64,000 bases of DNA from Pseudomonadota bacterium (GCA_009926615.1 RFOM01000001.1:94638-158637); one strand, 5' to 3'; counted from the first letter of the stretch, positions 27,852-39,807 are shown. Made by a program: numbers and translations. The notes: generated by a model not told the origin, from the sequence alone.

Positions 27852-28403
27852 TTAAATAAATACAACGCCGCCGCGAGGTCCGGGTACGCCACCGACAACT
27901 GCGAGGATGGACTCCTCACTTGACCAGTAAGCAACTTCAACCTTGCGAAGGGTAACTTGTGAATCTCCATGGTGACCGGGCAGTCTCTTGCCCTTTGGAG
28001 TACGACCGGGTTCAGTACGCATACCGACAGAACCGGGTGCACGATGAAAACGGCTACCATGACTTGCAGGACCACCTGCAAATCCGTGACGGGTCACAGC
28101 ATCCTGAAACCCTTTTCCTTTGGAGATTCCTGTTAATTTGACGAGCTGGCCTGTCGCGAGAGCCGGCGAGCTGACAGAGGCACCGACAGGGAATTCTGCG
28201 GCGTTTTGAACTGCCCATCCACGAGTCGTCTTCTTCTTTGCACCGGTGTCGTACTCAACGACAACAAGAGTGCGCCCATCTTGGAGACTTTCGTGGCGGA
28301 CAACCTTTGCAGGCTGAAGACGGAGTACTGTAACTCCCTGAGCTTCTCCTGCTTCGGTAAATGCACTGGTCATTCCGACCTTTACGAATGCATTACGTAC
28401 CAT
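27852..28403 (-). CDS. rplC: Ribosomal protein L3
   Basis: This 183-residue uL3 protein is shorter than the roughly 209-residue norm. It opens 'MVRNAFVKVGMTSAFTEAGE' and has 'TGISKGKGFQDAVTRHGFAG', 'SHGSRFHRAPGSVGMRTEPG' and 'GKRLPGHHGDSQVT'. The loop Gln that is methylated in some bacteria lies in the 'HGSRFHRAPG' region, but a Gln is not conserved here. It lies between rpsJ and rplD. Confidence 0.96.
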   Translation of the reverse strand: MVRNAFVKVGMTSAFTEAGEAQGVTVLRLQPAKVVRHESLQDGRTLVVVEYDTGAKKKTTRGWAVQNAAEFPVGASVSSPALATGQLVKLTGISKGKGFQDAVTRHGFAGGPASHGSRFHRAPGSVGMRTEPGRTPKGKRLPGHHGDSQVTLRKVEVAYWSSEESILAVVGGVPGPRGGVVFI

Positions 28404-28484
28404 ATGACTTACCTCGGACTGGATGCGAGTCGTTCGCAGCGCCAGTTTGTAATGGAACCAACCGCCCTGAGGCGATTAGCTCAG

Positions 28485-28796
28485 TTAGTACAGGTTAATC
28501 TCGACATCAACGCCGGCAGCGAGGTCGAGCTTCATCAGCGCGTCAACGGTCTGCTGCTTTGGTTCAAGCAAATCGATCAGACGACGATGTGTTCTGATTT
28601 CGAATTGCTCACGGGATTTCTTGTCCACATGCGGTGAACGCAAAACCGTGTAACGGTTGATGAGAGTTGGCATTGGTACTGGTCCTGCAATGCGGGCACC
28701 GGTTCCCTTTGCCTTGTTAATGATTTGAGCGACGCTCTGATCCACAAGCGCCACATCGTATCCCTTAAGACGAATTCTAATTTTTTGGCTTTCCAT
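28485..28796 (-). CDS. rpsJ: Ribosomal protein S10
   Basis: This uS10 protein has 103 residues from the ATG at 28796 (GGAGA seven bases upstream), opening [14 protein letters not shown]. An upstream in-frame start at 28856 lies beyond the likely promoter and is rejected. '[20 protein letters not shown]' and '[15 protein letters not shown]' are diagnostic. It is the first gene of the fused S10-spc-alpha transcript and the target of NusB/NusG antitermination in other bacteria. Confidence 0.98.
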   Translation of the reverse strand: MESQKIRIRLKGYDVALVDQSVAQIINKAKGTGARIAGPVPMPTLINRYTVLRSPHVDKKSREQFEIRTHRRLIDLLEPKQQTVDALMKLDLAAGVDVEINLY

Positions 28797-28823
28797 CGAG
28801 ACATCTCCAAGTATGGGCATCGA

Positions 28824-28852
28824 GCCATATCCAACAGCCGAAACCTTGTCAA
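28824..28852 (-). promoter_or_regulatory. Probable sigma-70-type promoter for the rpsJ operon
   Basis: On the minus strand TTGACA (28847-28852) is followed after 17 bases by TATGGC (28824-28829). This is a perfect -35 with a fair -10. It lies between the rpoC terminator and rpsJ and would give a leader of roughly 20 bases before the rpsJ ATG. Confidence 0.6.
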
Positions 28853-28900
28853 GCAATCCTTGAAAAATAGAATTGAAGCGGATTTATCGATGCCAAAAAT

Positions 28901-28934
28901 AAAAAAACCCCGAGCACTCCGCTCGGGGTTTTTT
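28901..28934. terminator. Intrinsic terminator after rpoC (bidirectional)
   Basis: CCCCGAGC (28908-28915), loop ACTCC and GCTCGGGG (28921-28928) are flanked by seven A's and six T's. Read on the minus strand it lies 27 bases after the rpoC stop and separates the rplK-rpoC transcript from the rpsJ operon. Confidence 0.92.
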
Positions 28935-28960
28935 CAAAGTCCTCAGGGGACACAAAGACA

Positions 28961-31900
28961 TTATCTGTAGGCGTTCGGATGACCGCCAAGGCGCGCAACC
29001 ATGGAAGGAGTTGCGGCTTCGATAATCGCTTCAGCATCCAGAGTCTGACCTTCCACAAACATATCAACATGTTTGTAAAGATTTACACCGGTACCAGCCG
29101 GAATCAGGCGACCCATAATGACGTTCTCTTTGAGTCCGCGCAGGAGGTCAACCCGACCCGAAAGCGAGGCTTCAGTGAGAACCTTGGTGGTTTCCTGAAA
29201 GGATGCAGCCGAAATGAACGATTCGGTTGACGAGGCTGCTCTTGCGATACCCAAGAGCAAGGGCTCTGCAACCGCAGGTCTTGCACCGCGGGCAACAGCC
29301 AACTCGTTTTGTTCCTCAAACGTCCACTTTTCAACCTGAGCAGCGGGCAGAAACTCTGTATCTCCCGGATCCTTGATCTTAACGCGACGAAGCATCTGCT
29401 TAACGATAATTTCGATGTGCTTATCGTCAATCGGCACGCCCTGAAGCTTGTAGACCGCCTGAATTTCGGAAACCAGATAGCTCGCAAGAGCCTTTTCACC
29501 CAAAACGCGCAAGATGTCATGCGGGTTAAGAGAACCGTCAACCAGAGGCTCACCGGCTCTGATGAAGTCACCTTCAGTGACGACCACGTGCCGGCCCTTC
29601 GGAATAAGATATTCCCTGTGGTCACCAATTTCAGGTTTAACCACAACGCAGCGCTTGCCCTTGGTGTCCTTGCCGAAGCTGACGTAGCCGTCGATTTCGG
29701 AAATAATCGCAAAGGTACGACGCTTCTGCGCGAGGAAAAGCTCGGCAACACGGGGCAGACCGCCCGTAATGTCGCGGGTCTTGGCCTGTTCACGAGGGAT
29801 TTTCGACAGAATATCGCCGGGGAATACAGATTCACCATCCGCAAACATGACCGTCGCACCGCTTGGCAGCAAGTACTTCGCATCGCGGGTCGAGGAAATC
29901 TTCACCGCCGTTCCCGATGAATCGGTCACGAGAAGTGCAGGCTTCACCTTCGCATCCCGAGTTTCAAGAATAACGCGGCGCGAAATACCTGTCGTTTCTT
30001 CCTGACGCTCTTCGTAAGAAATCCCTTCTTCCATATCGCTGTAGCGAACTTTACCGCCGACTTCGGCAACGATGACGACGGAGTGGGGGTCCCACTCAAT
30101 CAGCTGGTTGCCGACCGCAACAGTTTGACCGTCTTTGACAAACACTTTGGAGCCGTAGGGAATCGAATGACGGTCACGTTCGTTTCCGTCGAGGTCATAA
30201 ACCACCACTTCACCGTTACGACCCATCGCGCGGAACCAGTTCTGGTCTTTGCCTTTTTCCTTACCGCGAACCAAGTTGGAATTAAGAACCTTAACAGTTC
30301 CTTCAACCTTCGCTTCGTGCGAGGACTGCTGAGCTTGCGTCGACGCGGCGCCGCCTTGGTGGAACGTACGCATCGTCAGCTGGGTTCCCGGCTCACCGAT
30401 CGACTGGGCAGCAATAACACCAACCGCTTCGCCGACGTTGACGAGGTTACCAGTTGCAAGGTCACGCCCGTAACACCGCGCACATACACCGCGGCGCGTG
30501 CGGCAGGTCAGAACCGAGCGCACTTTCACACGGTCAATCTTGGCAGCCTCAAGCTTGATGTTCACTTCTTCAGACATTTCTTCGTTGGCGCGAACAATAA
30601 CTTCGCCCGTCAGACGGTTTTTAACGTCCTCAAGACAGGTTCGACCCAAAATTCTTTGACCCAGTTTTTGAATGACCTCACCGCCTTCAATAACGGGAGT
30701 CATCTCGATTCCGTCCATCGTTCCGCAATCGTACTCGGAAACGATTGTGTCCTGCGCAACGTCGACGAGCTGACGGGTCAAATAACCCGAAGAAGCTGTT
30801 TTAAGCGCCGTATCCGCCAGACCCTTACGGGCACCGTGGGTGTTGATGAAGTATTCAAGAACGTTGAAGCCTTCACGAAGACTCGCAGTCACCGGAGTTT
30901 CAATGATTTCACCGGTTGCTTTCGCCACCAGTCCCTTCATACCTGCCAGCTGGCGCATCTGGGACTTGCTTCCGCGAGCTCCCGAGTCGGCCATCATGAA
31001 CAGCGAGTTGAAGGAAGGAATGACGGTGTCTTTGCCGTTTTCATCCTTAACTTTTTGCGTCGAAATCTGCTTGAACATGTGCTCGGCGATGCTGTCCTGA
31101 ACACGTGACCAGATGTCGATCACTTTGTTGTGACGCTCACCTTCGGTAATGAGGCCCTGATTGTATTCTTCATGGACCGTCCGAACGTCTTCGTGCGCCT
31201 GTCCAAGAAGATTAACTTTCTCGGCAGGGATAACCATGTCCTTGATCGAAATCGAAATTCCCGCCTGAGTCGCGTGACGGTAACCAAGCTCACGCAACGC
31301 GTCTGCCAAAAGGACAGTGTCTTTCGCGCCGCAGAGACGGTAGGTTTCGTTCACAAGTGCGGCCAAGCTCTTTTTGTCCATCGGCTTGTTGTATTTTTCG
31401 AAGAACGGAACGCGCGCAGGAATAACTTCAGCCAGCATGACACGGCCGACCGTTGTCTGGACCAGTTCTTTGTTCGAGCGCTTGGTGCGGACGTGAATTC
31501 GGGCATGGATGTCGATACGTCCATGATCATAAGCCGCACGAACTTCACCGACGTTGGCGAACTTCATACCGCTGCCTTTGGCACCGACGTTCTCACGTGT
31601 CAGGTAATAAAGACCCAACACGATGTCTTTGGTCGGTTCGATAATCGGCGTACCGTGCTGAGGCGAAAGGATGTTGTTGGTCGACATCATCAGAACGCGC
31701 GCTTCGATTTGAGCTTCAAGGCTCAGCGGAACGTGGACACACATTGTGTCACCGTCGAAGTCCGCGTTGAATGCCTGACACACCAGCGGATGCAGCTGAA
31801 GTGCTTTTCCTTCAACCAAAACAGGCTCAAAACCCTGAATTCCAAGACGGTGAAGAGTCGGCGCACGGTTCAGAAGAACCGGATGCTCCTTGGTGACTTC

Positions 31901-33154
31901 TTCGAGAAGATCCCATACCTCGGGTCTCTCTTTTTCAACCATCTTCTTGGCACTCTTGATTGTCGACACAAAACCGCGCTCTTCAAGCTTGTTGAAAAGG
32001 AACGGCTTGAACATCTCAAGCGCCATGAGTTTTGGGAGACCGCACTGATGAAGCTTAAGTTCAGGACCGGAAACAATCACTGAACGTCCCGAGTAGTCCA
32101 CACGCTTGCCGAGCAGGTTCTGACGGAAACGTCCGTTTTTACCCTTGAGCATGTCGGAAAGCGATCTGAGCGGACGCTTGTTCGGACCTGTAAAGGTTTT
32201 ACCGCGGCGGCCGTTGTCAAAGAGTGCATCAACAGCTTCCTGCAACATCCGTTTCTCGTTGCGGACAATAATATCGGGTGCATTGAGTTCGCCCAGACGC
32301 AGAAGGCGGTTGTTTCGGTTGATAACGCGTCTGTAGAGGTCGTTGAGATCCGAGGTTGCGAACCGGCCGCCGTCGAGAGGCACAAGCGGACGCAAATCCG
32401 GAGGCAGAACCGGAATAACGTTCAGCATCATCCATTGGACGCTGTTGTCACTCGTCATAAAGGCACCGACAACCTTCAAACGCTTGATCAGCTTTTTCGT
32501 CTGAGCGTCCGAGGTGGTGTTCTTGAGAGCCTCGCGAAGGTAGTTCGCGAGCTCATAGACGTCGATTCCTTCCAACATTTCCAGAATCGCATCAGCGCCG
32601 ATACTGACACGGAACGTGTTGTTACCGTATTGTCTCAGGCCGGCCTGATACTTGTCTTCACTCAACAGCTCGTGCTTCTTGAGGTCAGTTTCACGCGGAT
32701 CAAGAACAATATACGACTCGCAATAAAGAATCTTTTCGAGGTCTTTGAGAGACAAATCGAGAACTGCACCGATACGGGAAGGCAGACACTTCAAAAACCA
32801 AATGTGCGCAACCGGAGAAGCAAGGTTGATGTGTCCGAGTCTTTCACGGCGGACCTTGCTCTCGATAACTTCAACACCGCATTTTTCACAGACGGTTCCG
32901 CGGTGTTTCTTTCTCTTGTACTTACCGCAGATGCACTCAAAATCACGCACCGGTCCAAAGATTTTTCCGCAGAACAATCCGTCCCGCTCAGGTTTGAATG
33001 TGCGGTAGTTGATGGTTTCGGGCTTTTTGACTTCACCAAACGACCAACTGCGAATGCGCTCCGGAGATGCAAGCCCGATCTTGACCGCTGTGAAATCCAG
33101 AGGGTCGACCGGTTTTTCAAAGAAGCTATAAGCTGTTCTGAGATTATCGTTCAT
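28961..33154 (-). CDS. rpoC: RNA polymerase beta' subunit
   Basis: This 1397-residue protein has the N-terminal zinc ribbon (CICGKY...CEKC near residue 70-90), the '[20 protein letters not shown]' block, the catalytic Mg loop NADFDGD, and the bridge-helix/trigger-loop region with '[20 protein letters not shown]' and '[10 protein letters not shown]'. The second zinc site (CGTMDG...[13 protein letters not shown]) and '[20 protein letters not shown]' follow. It is the catalytic half of RNA polymerase with beta. It follows rpoB after 53 bases and ends at a strong terminator instead of leading into rpsL-rpsG-fusA-tuf. Confidence 0.99.
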   Translation of the reverse strand: MNDNLRTAYSFFEKPVDPLDFTAVKIGLASPERIRSWSFGEVKKPETINYRTFKPERDGLFCGKIFGPVRDFECICGKYKRKKHRGTVCEKCGVEVIESKVRRERLGHINLASPVAHIWFLKCLPSRIGAVLDLSLKDLEKILYCESYIVLDPRETDLKKHELLSEDKYQAGLRQYGNNTFRVSIGADAILEMLEGIDVYELANYLREALKNTTSDAQTKKLIKRLKVVGAFMTSDNSVQWMMLNVIPVLPPDLRPLVPLDGGRFATSDLNDLYRRVINRNNRLLRLGELNAPDIIVRNEKRMLQEAVDALFDNGRRGKTFTGPNKRPLRSLSDMLKGKNGRFRQNLLGKRVDYSGRSVIVSGPELKLHQCGLPKLMALEMFKPFLFNKLEERGFVSTIKSAKKMVEKERPEVWDLLEEVTKEHPVLLNRAPTLHRLGIQGFEPVLVEGKALQLHPLVCQAFNADFDGDTMCVHVPLSLEAQIEARVLMMSTNNILSPQHGTPIIEPTKDIVLGLYYLTRENVGAKGSGMKFANVGEVRAAYDHGRIDIHARIHVRTKRSNKELVQTTVGRVMLAEVIPARVPFFEKYNKPMDKKSLAALVNETYRLCGAKDTVLLADALRELGYRHATQAGISISIKDMVIPAEKVNLLGQAHEDVRTVHEEYNQGLITEGERHNKVIDIWSRVQDSIAEHMFKQISTQKVKDENGKDTVIPSFNSLFMMADSGARGSKSQMRQLAGMKGLVAKATGEIIETPVTASLREGFNVLEYFINTHGARKGLADTALKTASSGYLTRQLVDVAQDTIVSEYDCGTMDGIEMTPVIEGGEVIQKLGQRILGRTCLEDVKNRLTGEVIVRANEEMSEEVNIKLEAAKIDRVKVRSVLTCRTRRGVCARCYGRDLATGNLVNVGEAVGVIAAQSIGEPGTQLTMRTFHQGGAASTQAQQSSHEAKVEGTVKVLNSNLVRGKEKGKDQNWFRAMGRNGEVVVYDLDGNERDRHSIPYGSKVFVKDGQTVAVGNQLIEWDPHSVVIVAEVGGKVRYSDMEEGISYEERQEETTGISRRVILETRDAKVKPALLVTDSSGTAVKISSTRDAKYLLPSGATVMFADGESVFPGDILSKIPREQAKTRDITGGLPRVAELFLAQKRRTFAIISEIDGYVSFGKDTKGKRCVVVKPEIGDHREYLIPKGRHVVVTEGDFIRAGEPLVDGSLNPHDILRVLGEKALASYLVSEIQAVYKLQGVPIDDKHIEIIVKQMLRRVKIKDPGDTEFLPAAQVEKWTFEEQNELAVARGARPAVAEPLLLGIARAASSTESFISAASFQETTKVLTEASLSGRVDLLRGLKENVIMGRLIPAGTGVNLYKHVDMFVEGQTLDAEAIIEAATPSMVARLGGHPNAYR

Positions 33155-33207
33155 CTTTTGCTCCTAAAGGCGAAGATTTCATCACAAACGTTAACGGGCA
33201 AACCTGC

Positions 33208-36200
33208 TTAAGGATTTTCCCGTTGTTCACGCTGAAGGTCCTCATGGCTGACCTCCTCGCCTTCTCTGATCAATTTCACATCCAGAGCGAGTGACTGCAT
33301 TTCCTTGACCAAAACGTTAAACGATTCGGGCAATCCGGGAAGCATCATGTTCTCACCCTTGACGACTGCCTCGTACATCTTGGTTCTTCCGACAATGTCG
33401 TCAGACTTGACGGTCAGGAATTCCTGCAAGGTGTACGCAGCACCGTAGGCCTCCATTGCCCAAACTTCCATTTCACCCAGACGCTGGCCACCGAATTGGG
33501 CCTTGCCGCCCAAAGGCTGCTGCGTCACGAGGCTGTATGGTCCAATTGAGCGGGCATGGATCTTCTCATCCACCAAGTGGTGAAGTTTGAGAATATACAT
33601 CACACCGACAGTGACCGTACGGTCGAATTTCTCGCCGGTGCGGCCGTCATACAATTCAACCTGTCCGGATTCGGGAAGCCCTGCAAGCTTGAGGTAGTCA
33701 AAGACTTCCTTCTCTTCAGCGCCGTCAAACACCGGATTCGAGAGAGTGACACCCTCACGATACTTGCGCACAAACTGACGCAGTTCGTCGTTGCTGCTTG
33801 CCTTGATGAACTTGCGAACTCCCTCGTCATCCCAGACCTTCAGGAGGTAAGCTTCCAGCTCGGCCCGCGGAGCAGCTTTTTCAAGCATGTCGTTGATTTT
33901 TTCACCAATTCCGCGCGCAGCCCAACCGAAGTGGGTCTCCATGACCTGACCGATATTCATACGCGAAGGAACGCCCAACGGGCTCAACACGATGTCGACA
34001 GGCTGACCGTTTTCGAGGAAGGGCAAATCTTCCACAGGAACAATCTTGGAAATGACTCCCTTGTTACCGTGGCGACCTGCAAGCTTGTCTCCGACCTGCA
34101 GACGGCGCTTGATGGCAACATAGACTTTGACCATCTTGATCACGCCGGGGGGAAGTTCATCACCGCGCTTGACGCGGCTGATTTGTTCCTCGGTCATCAC
34201 GTGTACGAGGTTCAACTTCTCGTCCATCGACTTTTTAATTTTTGCGAGCGTGCTGCTCTTTTCCGGACTCACAACTTCGAGCTTGCGGATTTGATCGATC
34301 GACATTCCAAGGAATGCCTGATCGGTAATCTTCTGACCGGCTGTAACCTTATGTACGTTGCCGTCGTGTTTGGTTTCGATTGCGGCTGCCGCCGTCTCAC
34401 CAACAATGAATGCACGCAGTTTTTCAAGCGCCGACTGACGGATAATTTCGATACGGTCACGCTCGTCCTTGCGCAGCTTGGAGATTTCCTGATCCTGAAT
34501 AGCCTGCATACGGCTGTCCGGTTCAGCACCTTCACGCGAAAAGACCTTGGCACCGATCACCGTACCGACAACTCCCGGAGGAACGCGGAGTGAGGTGTCA
34601 CGAACGTCTGCAGCTTTTTCGCCGAAAATTGCACGCAGCAACTTCTCTTCCGGTGTCAGCTGGGTCTCGGCTTTCGGAGTCAGTTTACCGACGAGAATAT
34701 CTCCCGGCTTAACTTCCGAACCGATGCAAACGATACCCGCGTCATCAAGATTCTTGAGCGCTTCTTCGCCGACGTTCGGAATATCGGAAGTGATTTCTTC
34801 ACGGCCGAGCTTGGTGTCGCGGCTGATGCACTCAAACTCCTGAATGTGGATTGACGTGTAGAGGTCGTCTTTGACAACCCGCTCCGACACGACGATCGCA
34901 TCTTCGAAGTTGTAACCCTGCCAAGGCATAAACGCGACAACCACGTTTTGACCAAGCGCAAGCTCACCCATTTCTGTTGAGAAACCGTCAGCGATAATGT
35001 CACCGGCTTCAACCCGCTCACCCACTTTGACGATGGGACGCTGGTTGATGCACGTATCCACGTTTGAGCGCTGATACTTAATAAGGTTGTAAATATCGAC
35101 TTCCGAGGCAACTTCTGTCGCGTCAGCGCCAACATCTGCCGCCTTGACGACAATACGTTCCGCGTCGACGAGAATCACGTTTCCGGAACGTCTCGCAACA
35201 ACCGTAACTCCGGAGTCGGATGCAACCGTTCTCTCCATACCCGTTCCGACCAGCGGAGCGCGGGTTCTGAGAAGCGGAAGACCCTGACGCTGCATGTTTG
35301 CACCCATGAGTGCGCGGTGCGCGTCATCGTTCTGGAGGAATGGAATAAGCGAAGCAGCGACCGAAACCGGCTGGTTTGCCGCGACATCGATAAGGTCAAC
35401 ATCTTCCGCGGAAGACATTGTCGTTTCACCCGAACGGCGTGCGTTCAGCAGCTGTGCCTGCGTGATCGCCTTCGATTTGTCGAGAGTCACGTTGGCCTGT
35501 GCAATTGTGTGGTCACGCCATTCATCCGTTGAAGAATAATAGCGGACGCTGTCGGTCGGCTTGCGCTCGGACACTTCGCGGTAAGGCGTTTCGATGAAGC
35601 CGTACTGGTTTACCCGCGCATAGGATGCGAGCGAAACGATAAGACCGATGTTCGGACCTTCAGGAGTTTCAATCGGACAAATGCGTCCGTAGTGTGTCGG
35701 GTGAACGTCACGAACTTCGAATCCGGCGCGCTCACGGGACAAACCGCCCGGTCCAAGAGCCGACAAACGGCGCTTGTGATAAACTTCCGCAAGCGGGTTC
35801 GTCTGGTCCATAAACTGACTCAGCTGCGAAGAGCCAAAAAACTCTTTAACGACTGCAGTCACAGGCTTGGCGTTGACCAAATCGTGAGGCATCAGGCTGT
35901 CCAAATCCTGCAGCTGAAGCCTTTCACGGATCGCACGTTCAATACGCGTAAGACCGATACGATACTGATTTTCAAGAAGCTCACCCACCGCACGGACGCG
36001 ACGGTTTCCGAGGTGGTCGATATCGTCGACAGCCTCAGTGCCTGCGCGCACGGCAAGAAGCATCTTGACGGTGCCGAGGATGTCTTCACGGGTCAGCGTG
36101 CGGTGATCAATATCAATCTTTTCACCCAAACCAAGTTTTTCGTTCAGTTTAAGGCGGCCGACGCGCGAAAGATCATAGCGCTCTTTAACAAAAAAGAGGT

Positions 36201-37383
36201 TGTCGAAGAGCTGGCTCGCGTTGTCCAGTGTTGGCGGATCACCGGGACGCATACGCTTGTATATTTCAATGAGAGCCTCTTCGTTGCTCGCAGTTTTATC
36301 TGCGTTCAGCGTATCTCTGAACGATGAGTCAACGTTGACTTCGTCAATAAAGAGGACTTCGAACTGCGAAATATTCTTGAGCTTGATTTGCTCCAGCACA
36401 GGCTTCTGCAGTTCCGTATTCACCGGAAACAGCACTTCGCCCGTGTCTTCGTCGATGATGTCGCGGGCGATCACCTTCTTGCTGACTTCATCGTCCGTCA
36501 TGGACAGTTCAGTGACGTTCGCCGCCTGCATCTGACGCACAACTTTGGCGCTGATCTTACGATTGCGCTTAACGAGAACTTCGCCTGTCTTGGGATCGAT
36601 GATGTCCGACGGAGCTCTCTTGCTTCCGAGGAATTTCCAATCCACCTTACGAAAGAATTTCGCTTCTTTGAGAACGAGCGTTTCGCGCTCGTAGAAGTGA
36701 TTCAAAAGCTCTTCCGTTGAATAGCCCAGTGCCTTCAAAAGAATTGTTGCCGGCATCTTTCTGCGGCGGTCAATACGGCAGTACAGAATGTCTTTTGTAT
36801 CGAATTCAAAATCCAGCCACGATCCGCGGTATGGAATGATTCGGGCATTATAAAGCAATTTCCCTGACGAGAGAGTCTTGCCCTTGTCATGATCGAAAAA
36901 CACGCCCGGCGAACGATGCAGCTGAGAAACAACAACGCGTTCAGTTCCGTTGATGATGAATGTTCCATTTTCAGTCATCAATGGAATTTCACCAAAATAA
37001 ACTTCCTGCTCTTTAAATCCGCGAATGGATTTGACGCCCGTCTCGTGGTCAACGTCCCAAATAAGGAGACGGATGAGAACCTTGATAGGCGCGGCGTAAG
37101 TCATGCCTTTGGAACGGCATTCCTCAACGGTGTACTTCGACTCATCCAGTGAGTAACTGACAAATTCAACAGAAGCCGTCTTATCGAAATCCTGAACGGG
37201 AAACACACTTTTGAACACACCCTGCAAACCAATTTCGCTGCGTGTGTCTGCTGTTTCAACGCCCTGAAGGAACTCGGCATACGACCTCTTTTGAATGTCA
37301 ATTAGGTTAGGCATACCGATAATCGGATGAACCTTTGCAAAGTTTCTCCGATGACGAACAAAACTAGATGCCAAATTAGACAT
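33208..37383 (-). CDS. rpoB: RNA polymerase beta subunit
   Basis: This 1391-residue protein has the proteobacterial opening '[13 protein letters not shown]' near residue 28. The rifampicin pocket reads '[20 protein letters not shown]' followed by '[20 protein letters not shown]', with the Asp, His and Ser usually changed in resistant mutants all present. '[16 protein letters not shown]', '[14 protein letters not shown]', '[20 protein letters not shown]' and the C-terminal '[18 protein letters not shown]' follow. It pairs with beta' to form the catalytic core. It lies downstream of rplL behind a hairpin. Confidence 0.99.
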   Translation of the reverse strand: MSNLASSFVRHRRNFAKVHPIIGMPNLIDIQKRSYAEFLQGVETADTRSEIGLQGVFKSVFPVQDFDKTASVEFVSYSLDESKYTVEECRSKGMTYAAPIKVLIRLLIWDVDHETGVKSIRGFKEQEVYFGEIPLMTENGTFIINGTERVVVSQLHRSPGVFFDHDKGKTLSSGKLLYNARIIPYRGSWLDFEFDTKDILYCRIDRRRKMPATILLKALGYSTEELLNHFYERETLVLKEAKFFRKVDWKFLGSKRAPSDIIDPKTGEVLVKRNRKISAKVVRQMQAANVTELSMTDDEVSKKVIARDIIDEDTGEVLFPVNTELQKPVLEQIKLKNISQFEVLFIDEVNVDSSFRDTLNADKTASNEEALIEIYKRMRPGDPPTLDNASQLFDNLFFVKERYDLSRVGRLKLNEKLGLGEKIDIDHRTLTREDILGTVKMLLAVRAGTEAVDDIDHLGNRRVRAVGELLENQYRIGLTRIERAIRERLQLQDLDSLMPHDLVNAKPVTAVVKEFFGSSQLSQFMDQTNPLAEVYHKRRLSALGPGGLSRERAGFEVRDVHPTHYGRICPIETPEGPNIGLIVSLASYARVNQYGFIETPYREVSERKPTDSVRYYSSTDEWRDHTIAQANVTLDKSKAITQAQLLNARRSGETTMSSAEDVDLIDVAANQPVSVAASLIPFLQNDDAHRALMGANMQRQGLPLLRTRAPLVGTGMERTVASDSGVTVVARRSGNVILVDAERIVVKAADVGADATEVASEVDIYNLIKYQRSNVDTCINQRPIVKVGERVEAGDIIADGFSTEMGELALGQNVVVAFMPWQGYNFEDAIVVSERVVKDDLYTSIHIQEFECISRDTKLGREEITSDIPNVGEEALKNLDDAGIVCIGSEVKPGDILVGKLTPKAETQLTPEEKLLRAIFGEKAADVRDTSLRVPPGVVGTVIGAKVFSREGAEPDSRMQAIQDQEISKLRKDERDRIEIIRQSALEKLRAFIVGETAAAAIETKHDGNVHKVTAGQKITDQAFLGMSIDQIRKLEVVSPEKSSTLAKIKKSMDEKLNLVHVMTEEQISRVKRGDELPPGVIKMVKVYVAIKRRLQVGDKLAGRHGNKGVISKIVPVEDLPFLENGQPVDIVLSPLGVPSRMNIGQVMETHFGWAARGIGEKINDMLEKAAPRAELEAYLLKVWDDEGVRKFIKASSNDELRQFVRKYREGVTLSNPVFDGAEEKEVFDYLKLAGLPESGQVELYDGRTGEKFDRTVTVGVMYILKLHHLVDEKIHARSIGPYSLVTQQPLGGKAQFGGQRLGEMEVWAMEAYGAAYTLQEFLTVKSDDIVGRTKMYEAVVKGENMMLPGLPESFNVLVKEMQSLALDVKLIREGEEVSHEDLQREQRENP

Positions 37384-37493
37384 AAAGAGGACCTCGTTAC
37401 GTTACTGATCCAAAACACAATCGGCCTTGTCACCACCGCGGTGGCTCTTATGACGCATGCAGGCCGAAACTTATCTAGCTAATAGCAAAAGTC

Positions 37494-37520
37494 AAGCCAA
37501 CCGAGGGTATCGGTTGGCTT
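37494..37520 (-). promoter_or_regulatory. Hairpin in the rplL-rpoB spacer (attenuator or processing site)
   Basis: AAGCCAACCG (37494-37503), seven loop bases and CGGTTGGCTT (37511-37520) form a perfect ten-base stem in the 180-base rplL-rpoB gap. On the minus strand GACTTTTGC follows, a weak U-tract. The position matches the known partial terminator between L7/L12 and beta genes that lowers rpoBC transcription relative to ribosomal protein genes. Confidence 0.65.
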
Positions 37521-37563
37521 GAATCTCTGTACCCGTATCGGGCCAACGGCCCGGCAGGGGGTC

Positions 37564-37941
37564 TTACTTGATTTCAACAGTTGCGCCGGCAGCCGAGAGC
37601 TTCTTCTTGATGTCTTCTGCTTCAGCCTTGGTCACGCCAGTCTTGAGGCTCTTAGGAGCTCCTTCAACGAGGTCCTTAGCTTCCTTCAGGCCGAGACCTG
37701 TGAGTGCGCGAACTTCCTTGATGACGTCAAGCTTCTTGTCGCCGCCAGCCTTCAGGATGACTTCGAACTCAGTCTGAGCTTCAGCAGCAGGAGCAGCAGC
37801 TCCGCCGGCAACTGCAACTGCAACAGGAGCAGCAGCGGAAACGCCGAAGATTTCTTCGAGTTCCTTAACGAGTTCTGCAGCTTGGATGAGTGTAAGGCCC
37901 TTGATGTACTCGACGAATTGTTCTTTAGTAATAGTCGACAT
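37564..37941 (-). CDS. rplL: Ribosomal protein L7/L12
   Basis: This 125-residue bL12 protein has an N-terminal dimer domain '[20 protein letters not shown]', an Ala/Gly/Val-rich hinge (about 35-53) and the C-terminal factor-binding domain with '[20 protein letters not shown]' and '[20 protein letters not shown]'. It forms the flexible stalk with L10. Confidence 0.99.
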   Translation of the reverse strand: MSTITKEQFVEYIKGLTLIQAAELVKELEEIFGVSAAAPVAVAVAGGAAAPAAEAQTEFEVILKAGGDKKLDVIKEVRALTGLGLKEAKDLVEGAPKSLKTGVTKAEAEDIKKKLSAAGATVEIK

Positions 37942-37994
37942 ATTTATCTCTCCTAACGATATGACTTAAAATTAAATTAAATAATGTCTGTTGA

Positions 37995-38513
37995 TTAAGC
38001 GGTCTTCGTTTCTTTGATTTGGTTCAAAACGCTGACCATCGCACGCGGAACGCCCTGCATAACGCCGAGAAGTCCACGGTGAGGCGACACAAGCGAACCC
38101 AAAATCTTCGCAATAAGGACTTCCCGCGAAGGAAGAGAAGCAAGCGCTTCAATCTGCTTAACGCTCAGTTTTGACGCTTCCATGTAACCTGCAACCACTT
38201 TCAGCTTCTCATTTTTCTTGGAAGCTTCTGTGAAGGCTTTGGCAGCGGCCGCTACATCGCCGAAAACGAATACGATACCGGTCTGGTTCTTGAGGTCAGA
38301 GGCAATAACGCTCTCCTGACGACCTTCAACAGCCTTCTTGGCAATCGTGTTCTTAACGACACGAAATTCGGCATTGTTGGCTTTCAGAGCGCGACGAAGT
38401 TCCGTCAGCTCTTCTACCGTCATGCCTTGGTACTGCGCCAGAAACAGCGCGGACGACTTGTCTAGGTATTTAACCACGTCGTCGCGCCAGGCGACTTTGG
38501 CATTCCTATCCAA
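37995..38513 (-). CDS. rplJ: Ribosomal protein L10
   Basis: This 172-residue uL10 protein starts at TTG (38513) with GGGAGG five bases upstream. 'ALFLAQYQGMTVEELTELRR', 'FRVVKNTIAKKAVEG' and 'LASLPSREVLIAKILGSLVS' are family blocks. The C-terminal helix binds L12 dimers. Upstream is a typical L10 leader for autogenous control. Confidence 0.97.
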   Translation of the reverse strand: MDRNAKVAWRDDVVKYLDKSSALFLAQYQGMTVEELTELRRALKANNAEFRVVKNTIAKKAVEGRQESVIASDLKNQTGIVFVFGDVAAAAKAFTEASKKNEKLKVVAGYMEASKLSVKQIEALASLPSREVLIAKILGSLVSPHRGLLGVMQGVPRAMVSVLNQIKETKTA

Positions 38514-38554
38514 TCGAACCTCCCTTCGAATAAGATGGCTTGCGCCACCGGATG

Positions 38555-38628
38555 ACTAAAAAAGGGGGTCTTAGTCTATGCGGGATTTACCCCGAACCTA
38601 CGGGCACCTGCAGTCTTCGACCCTCGAA
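38555..38628 (-). ncRNA. L10 leader (rplJ autoregulatory element)
   Basis: The minus-strand RNA between rplA and rplJ reads GAGGGTCGAAGACTGCAGGT, then a short GC hairpin, then AAATCCCGCATAGACTAAGA. This has the 'GAAGAC.GCAGGTG ... TAATCC.GC.TAGAC' pattern of the L10(L12)4-binding leader found before rplJ in many bacteria. Its position about 40 bases before the rplJ start fits autogenous translational or transcriptional control. Confidence 0.72.
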
Positions 38629-38638
38629 CAAAGCAAAA

Positions 38639-39331
38639 TTATTTCATTTCAGTCGTATCAAGACGAACGCTCGGGCTCATCGTTGCGCTTACGTAAGCGG
38701 ACTTGACGTAAGTGCCCTTTGCAGCCGCCGGCTTGGCTTTCAAAATCGCTTCGACGAAAGCCTTGAGGTTCTCTTCGATAGCAGGTGCAGAGAAAGACGT
38801 TTTGCCAACGGGAGCCTGAATGATTCCGGCCTTGTTGACTTTGAATTCTACACGGCCTGCTTTCGCATCTTTTACTGCCGTACGAAGATCCATGGTGACC
38901 GTGCCCACTTTGGGGTTTGGCATAAGACCACGGGGAGCAAGAATTTTACCAAGACGACCAACAACACCCATCATGTCAGGTGTAGCCACAGCCGCTTCGA
39001 AATCAAGCCATCCGCCGAGAATCTTCTGGGCGATATCATCGCCGCCGACGTAATCAGCGCCGGCTTCTTCTGCTTCTTTGATTTTCTCGCCCTTGGCGAA
39101 TACCAGCACGCGAACCTTTTTCCCAAGGCCGTTAGGAAGGACAACGGCGCCGCGAACGTTCTGATCCGCATGACGGGGATCAACACCCAAGTTCATGGCA
39201 ACTTCAACAGTGCCGTCGAATTTTGAGTAGCTGACTTCTTTCAAGAGAGAAGACGCTTCAGTCAGGCTGTAACGTTTGTCGGCGTTCACCTTCTTGCGCG
39301 CTTCCGCGAGTTTCTTACCAATTCTTCTCAT
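38639..39331 (-). CDS. rplA: Ribosomal protein L1
   Basis: This uL1 protein has 230 residues from the ATG at 39331 (CAGGAGA five bases upstream), beginning [16 protein letters not shown] 14-codon upstream extension is excluded. '[20 protein letters not shown]', '[14 protein letters not shown]' and '[20 protein letters not shown]' are diagnostic. It forms the mobile stalk by the E site and typically represses rplKA translation. Confidence 0.98.
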   Translation of the reverse strand: MRRIGKKLAEARKKVNADKRYSLTEASSLLKEVSYSKFDGTVEVAMNLGVDPRHADQNVRGAVVLPNGLGKKVRVLVFAKGEKIKEAEEAGADYVGGDDIAQKILGGWLDFEAAVATPDMMGVVGRLGKILAPRGLMPNPKVGTVTMDLRTAVKDAKAGRVEFKVNKAGIIQAPVGKTSFSAPAIEENLKAFVEAILKAKPAAAKGTYVKSAYVSATMSPSVRLDTTEMK

Positions 39332-39384
39332 TTTGTTCTCCTGAGGTCCGGACGGCTTTTCAGCCTCCCTCATTGATAGTTGAG

Positions 39385-39807
39385 TTACTTAACTTCGAGT
39401 CCCATCGAACGCGCCGAGCCTTTGATGAGGCGCTTGGCGGTTTCTACGTCGTAGCAGTTCAAGTCAGGAAGTTTCGTTTTGGCGATTTCCTCAACTTGCT
39501 TTTCAGTCACTGAACCGCAGAGTGCCTTGCCGGGAGTCTTGCTTCCAGACTGAATCTTTGCAGCCTGTTTCAAGAGCACCGTTGCAGGCGGGGTCTTGGT
39601 GATGAAAGTGAACGATTTATCTGAATAAACAGTGATGATTGTCGGGAGAATCGTTCCTGCCTGCTTTTGTGTGCGGGCGTTGAACTCCTTAACAAACATA
39701 GCAATGTTAACGCCGCGTTGACCCAGGGCCGGACCGATTGGTGGAGCCGCTGTGGCCTGTCCAGCAGTAATCTGGAGCTTAATGAGACCTACAATTTTCT
39801 TTGCCAT
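39385..39807 (-). CDS. rplK: Ribosomal protein L11
   Basis: This uL11 protein has 140 residues from the ATG at 39807 (AAGG six bases upstream). A TTG two codons earlier is unnecessary. '[20 protein letters not shown]', '[15 protein letters not shown]' and the C-terminal '[11 protein letters not shown]' are conserved. It forms the GTPase-associated centre and is needed for RelA-type stringent signalling. nusG and secE, usual upstream neighbours, are absent. Confidence 0.98.
   Translation of the reverse strand: MAKKIVGLIKLQITAGQATAAPPIGPALGQRGVNIAMFVKEFNARTQKQAGTILPTIITVYSDKSFTFITKTPPATVLLKQAAKIQSGSKTPGKALCGSVTEKQVEEIAKTKLPDLNCYDVETAKRLIKGSARSMGLEVK

Noticed and set aside
28471..28500. tRNA-like 5' segment (GGCGATTAGCTCAGTTAGTA) on the + strand
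   Set aside because: It overlaps the rpsJ stop codon on the other strand, there is no GAGC to close the D-arm, and no T-arm or acceptor complement occurs at the right distance.
30083..32083. Long antisense open frames across rpoC (30083-31108 and 31130-32083)
   Set aside because: rpoC is certain here. These are shadow frames with no domain features.
33556..34593. 345-codon open frame antisense to rpoB
   Set aside because: It lies inside certain rpoB coding sequence, with no signature or independent ribosome site support.
35650..36050. Possible rifampicin-resistance changes in RpoB
   Set aside because: The Asp, His and Ser positions most often altered in resistant mutants are the normal residues.
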